NCBI GenBank assembly: GCA_946544695.1
Contig: CAMNMO010000171.1
Span: 1 to 6,321 of the forward strand
DNA from: an uncultured Ruminococcus sp.
GTDB taxonomy: Bacteria; Bacillota; Clostridia; Oscillospirales; Ruminococcaceae
Length of the DNA: 6,321 bases
Direction: 5' to 3'
The translations under genes and the position numbers were made by a program. Positions within the stretch are counted from its first letter, which is position 1; each line of letters opens with the position of its first letter. The notes under the pieces were generated by a model. That model was not told the origin of the DNA. It worked only from the letters and a program-made list of their open reading frames with translations, and did not search any database. Shown piece by piece: positions 6,157 to 6,321 of the stretch.

Positions 6157-6321
6157 TCAGAACTTTGAGCGCTGCAGTCGTCTTATATCTCTGTCGTAAA
6201 CGTAGTCGGGTCTCACAAAGATCTTGTTTTCATACCAGCCGAATCTTCTGCAAAGCAGATCAATAAAATCATCAATTTGTCTGTCATGCAGCTTCTCCGC
6301 CTGTTCCAGCTGACTTTTCAG
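6157..6321 (-). CDS. C-terminal fragment of an unidentified protein, 5' end outside window
   Basis: An open minus-strand frame enters from the right edge and ends at TGA (6159-6157), giving 54 residues. The fragment starts with a charged helical stretch (LKSQLEQAEKLHDRQIDDF), continues through DLLCRRFGWYENKIFVRPDY and ends with a basic tail, RRLQRSKF. I do not recognise a family. The codon pattern is protein-like, and the stop lies 38 bases before the polyphosphate enzyme start. The strong ribosome site is in that gap and no terminator hairpin is seen there, so the two genes are probably cotranscribed. Length and function cannot be judged from this piece. Confidence 0.55.
   Translation of the reverse strand: MKSQLEQAEKLHDRQIDDFIDLLCRRFGWYENKIFVRPDYVYDRDIRRLQRSKF

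Noticed and set aside
4599..6266. Several plus-strand open frames (81-119 codons) opposite the polyphosphate enzyme gene
   Set aside because: They have no ribosome sites, no domain features and low-complexity translations. The minus-strand gene is unambiguous from its motifs.
1..6321. Mobile element, CRISPR array, tRNA or defence cassette
   Set aside because: No transposase or recombinase motifs, no terminal or regularly spaced repeats, and no tRNA-like cloverleaf were seen. Nearly all the sequence is taken up by recognised genes.

Overview
The window reads as ordinary chromosome of a Gram-positive, endospore-lineage Firmicute. The clinching evidence is an adjacent spoIIGA-sigE pair (sigma-E processing protease and its substrate). 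Strong AAGGAGG-type ribosome binding sites, TTG starts, the intermediate base composition and the general protein style suggest a Clostridia member of the Ruminococcus/Oscillospiraceae type. The genus is an inference, not something the sequence proves.

Layout: (1) Positions 1-2846, plus strand, hold a tightly packed run: the tail of an unidentified protein, coaE (dephospho-CoA kinase, overlapping the upstream stop by ATGA), a membrane-anchored lytic transglycosylase (TTG start inside the end of coaE) and an M18 metallo-aminopeptidase. The run closes with a strong intrinsic terminator at 2868-2904. (2) Positions 2926-4534, plus strand, hold a separate sporulation unit. A candidate promoter with an unusually long -35/-10 spacing and an overlapping Spo0A-box-like heptamer precedes spoIIGA (TTG start), followed 12 bases later by sigE. 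(3) A bidirectional terminator at 4564-4600 separates sigE from a convergent minus-strand gene for a two-domain polyphosphate kinase 2 family protein (polyphosphate:AMP phosphotransferase type). Upstream of that gene on the minus strand is the C-terminal end of an unidentified protein running off the right edge.

How the genes work together: only spoIIGA and sigE form a clear functional pair. The membrane protease removes the short pro-sequence of sigma-E, releasing the mother-cell sigma factor. The first operon mixes cofactor synthesis, peptidoglycan cleavage and peptide turnover and looks like a housekeeping cluster. The polyphosphate enzyme is probably a nucleotide-regenerating or polyphosphate-using enzyme that happens to be convergent with sigE.

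No RNA genes, insertion sequences, CRISPR arrays or defence cassettes were seen. The points most worth a second look are the absence of sigG right after sigE, the spoIIG-like promoter architecture, the short sigma-E pro-sequence and the degenerate N-terminal domain of the polyphosphate enzyme. I do not see a convincing undescribed multi-gene system.
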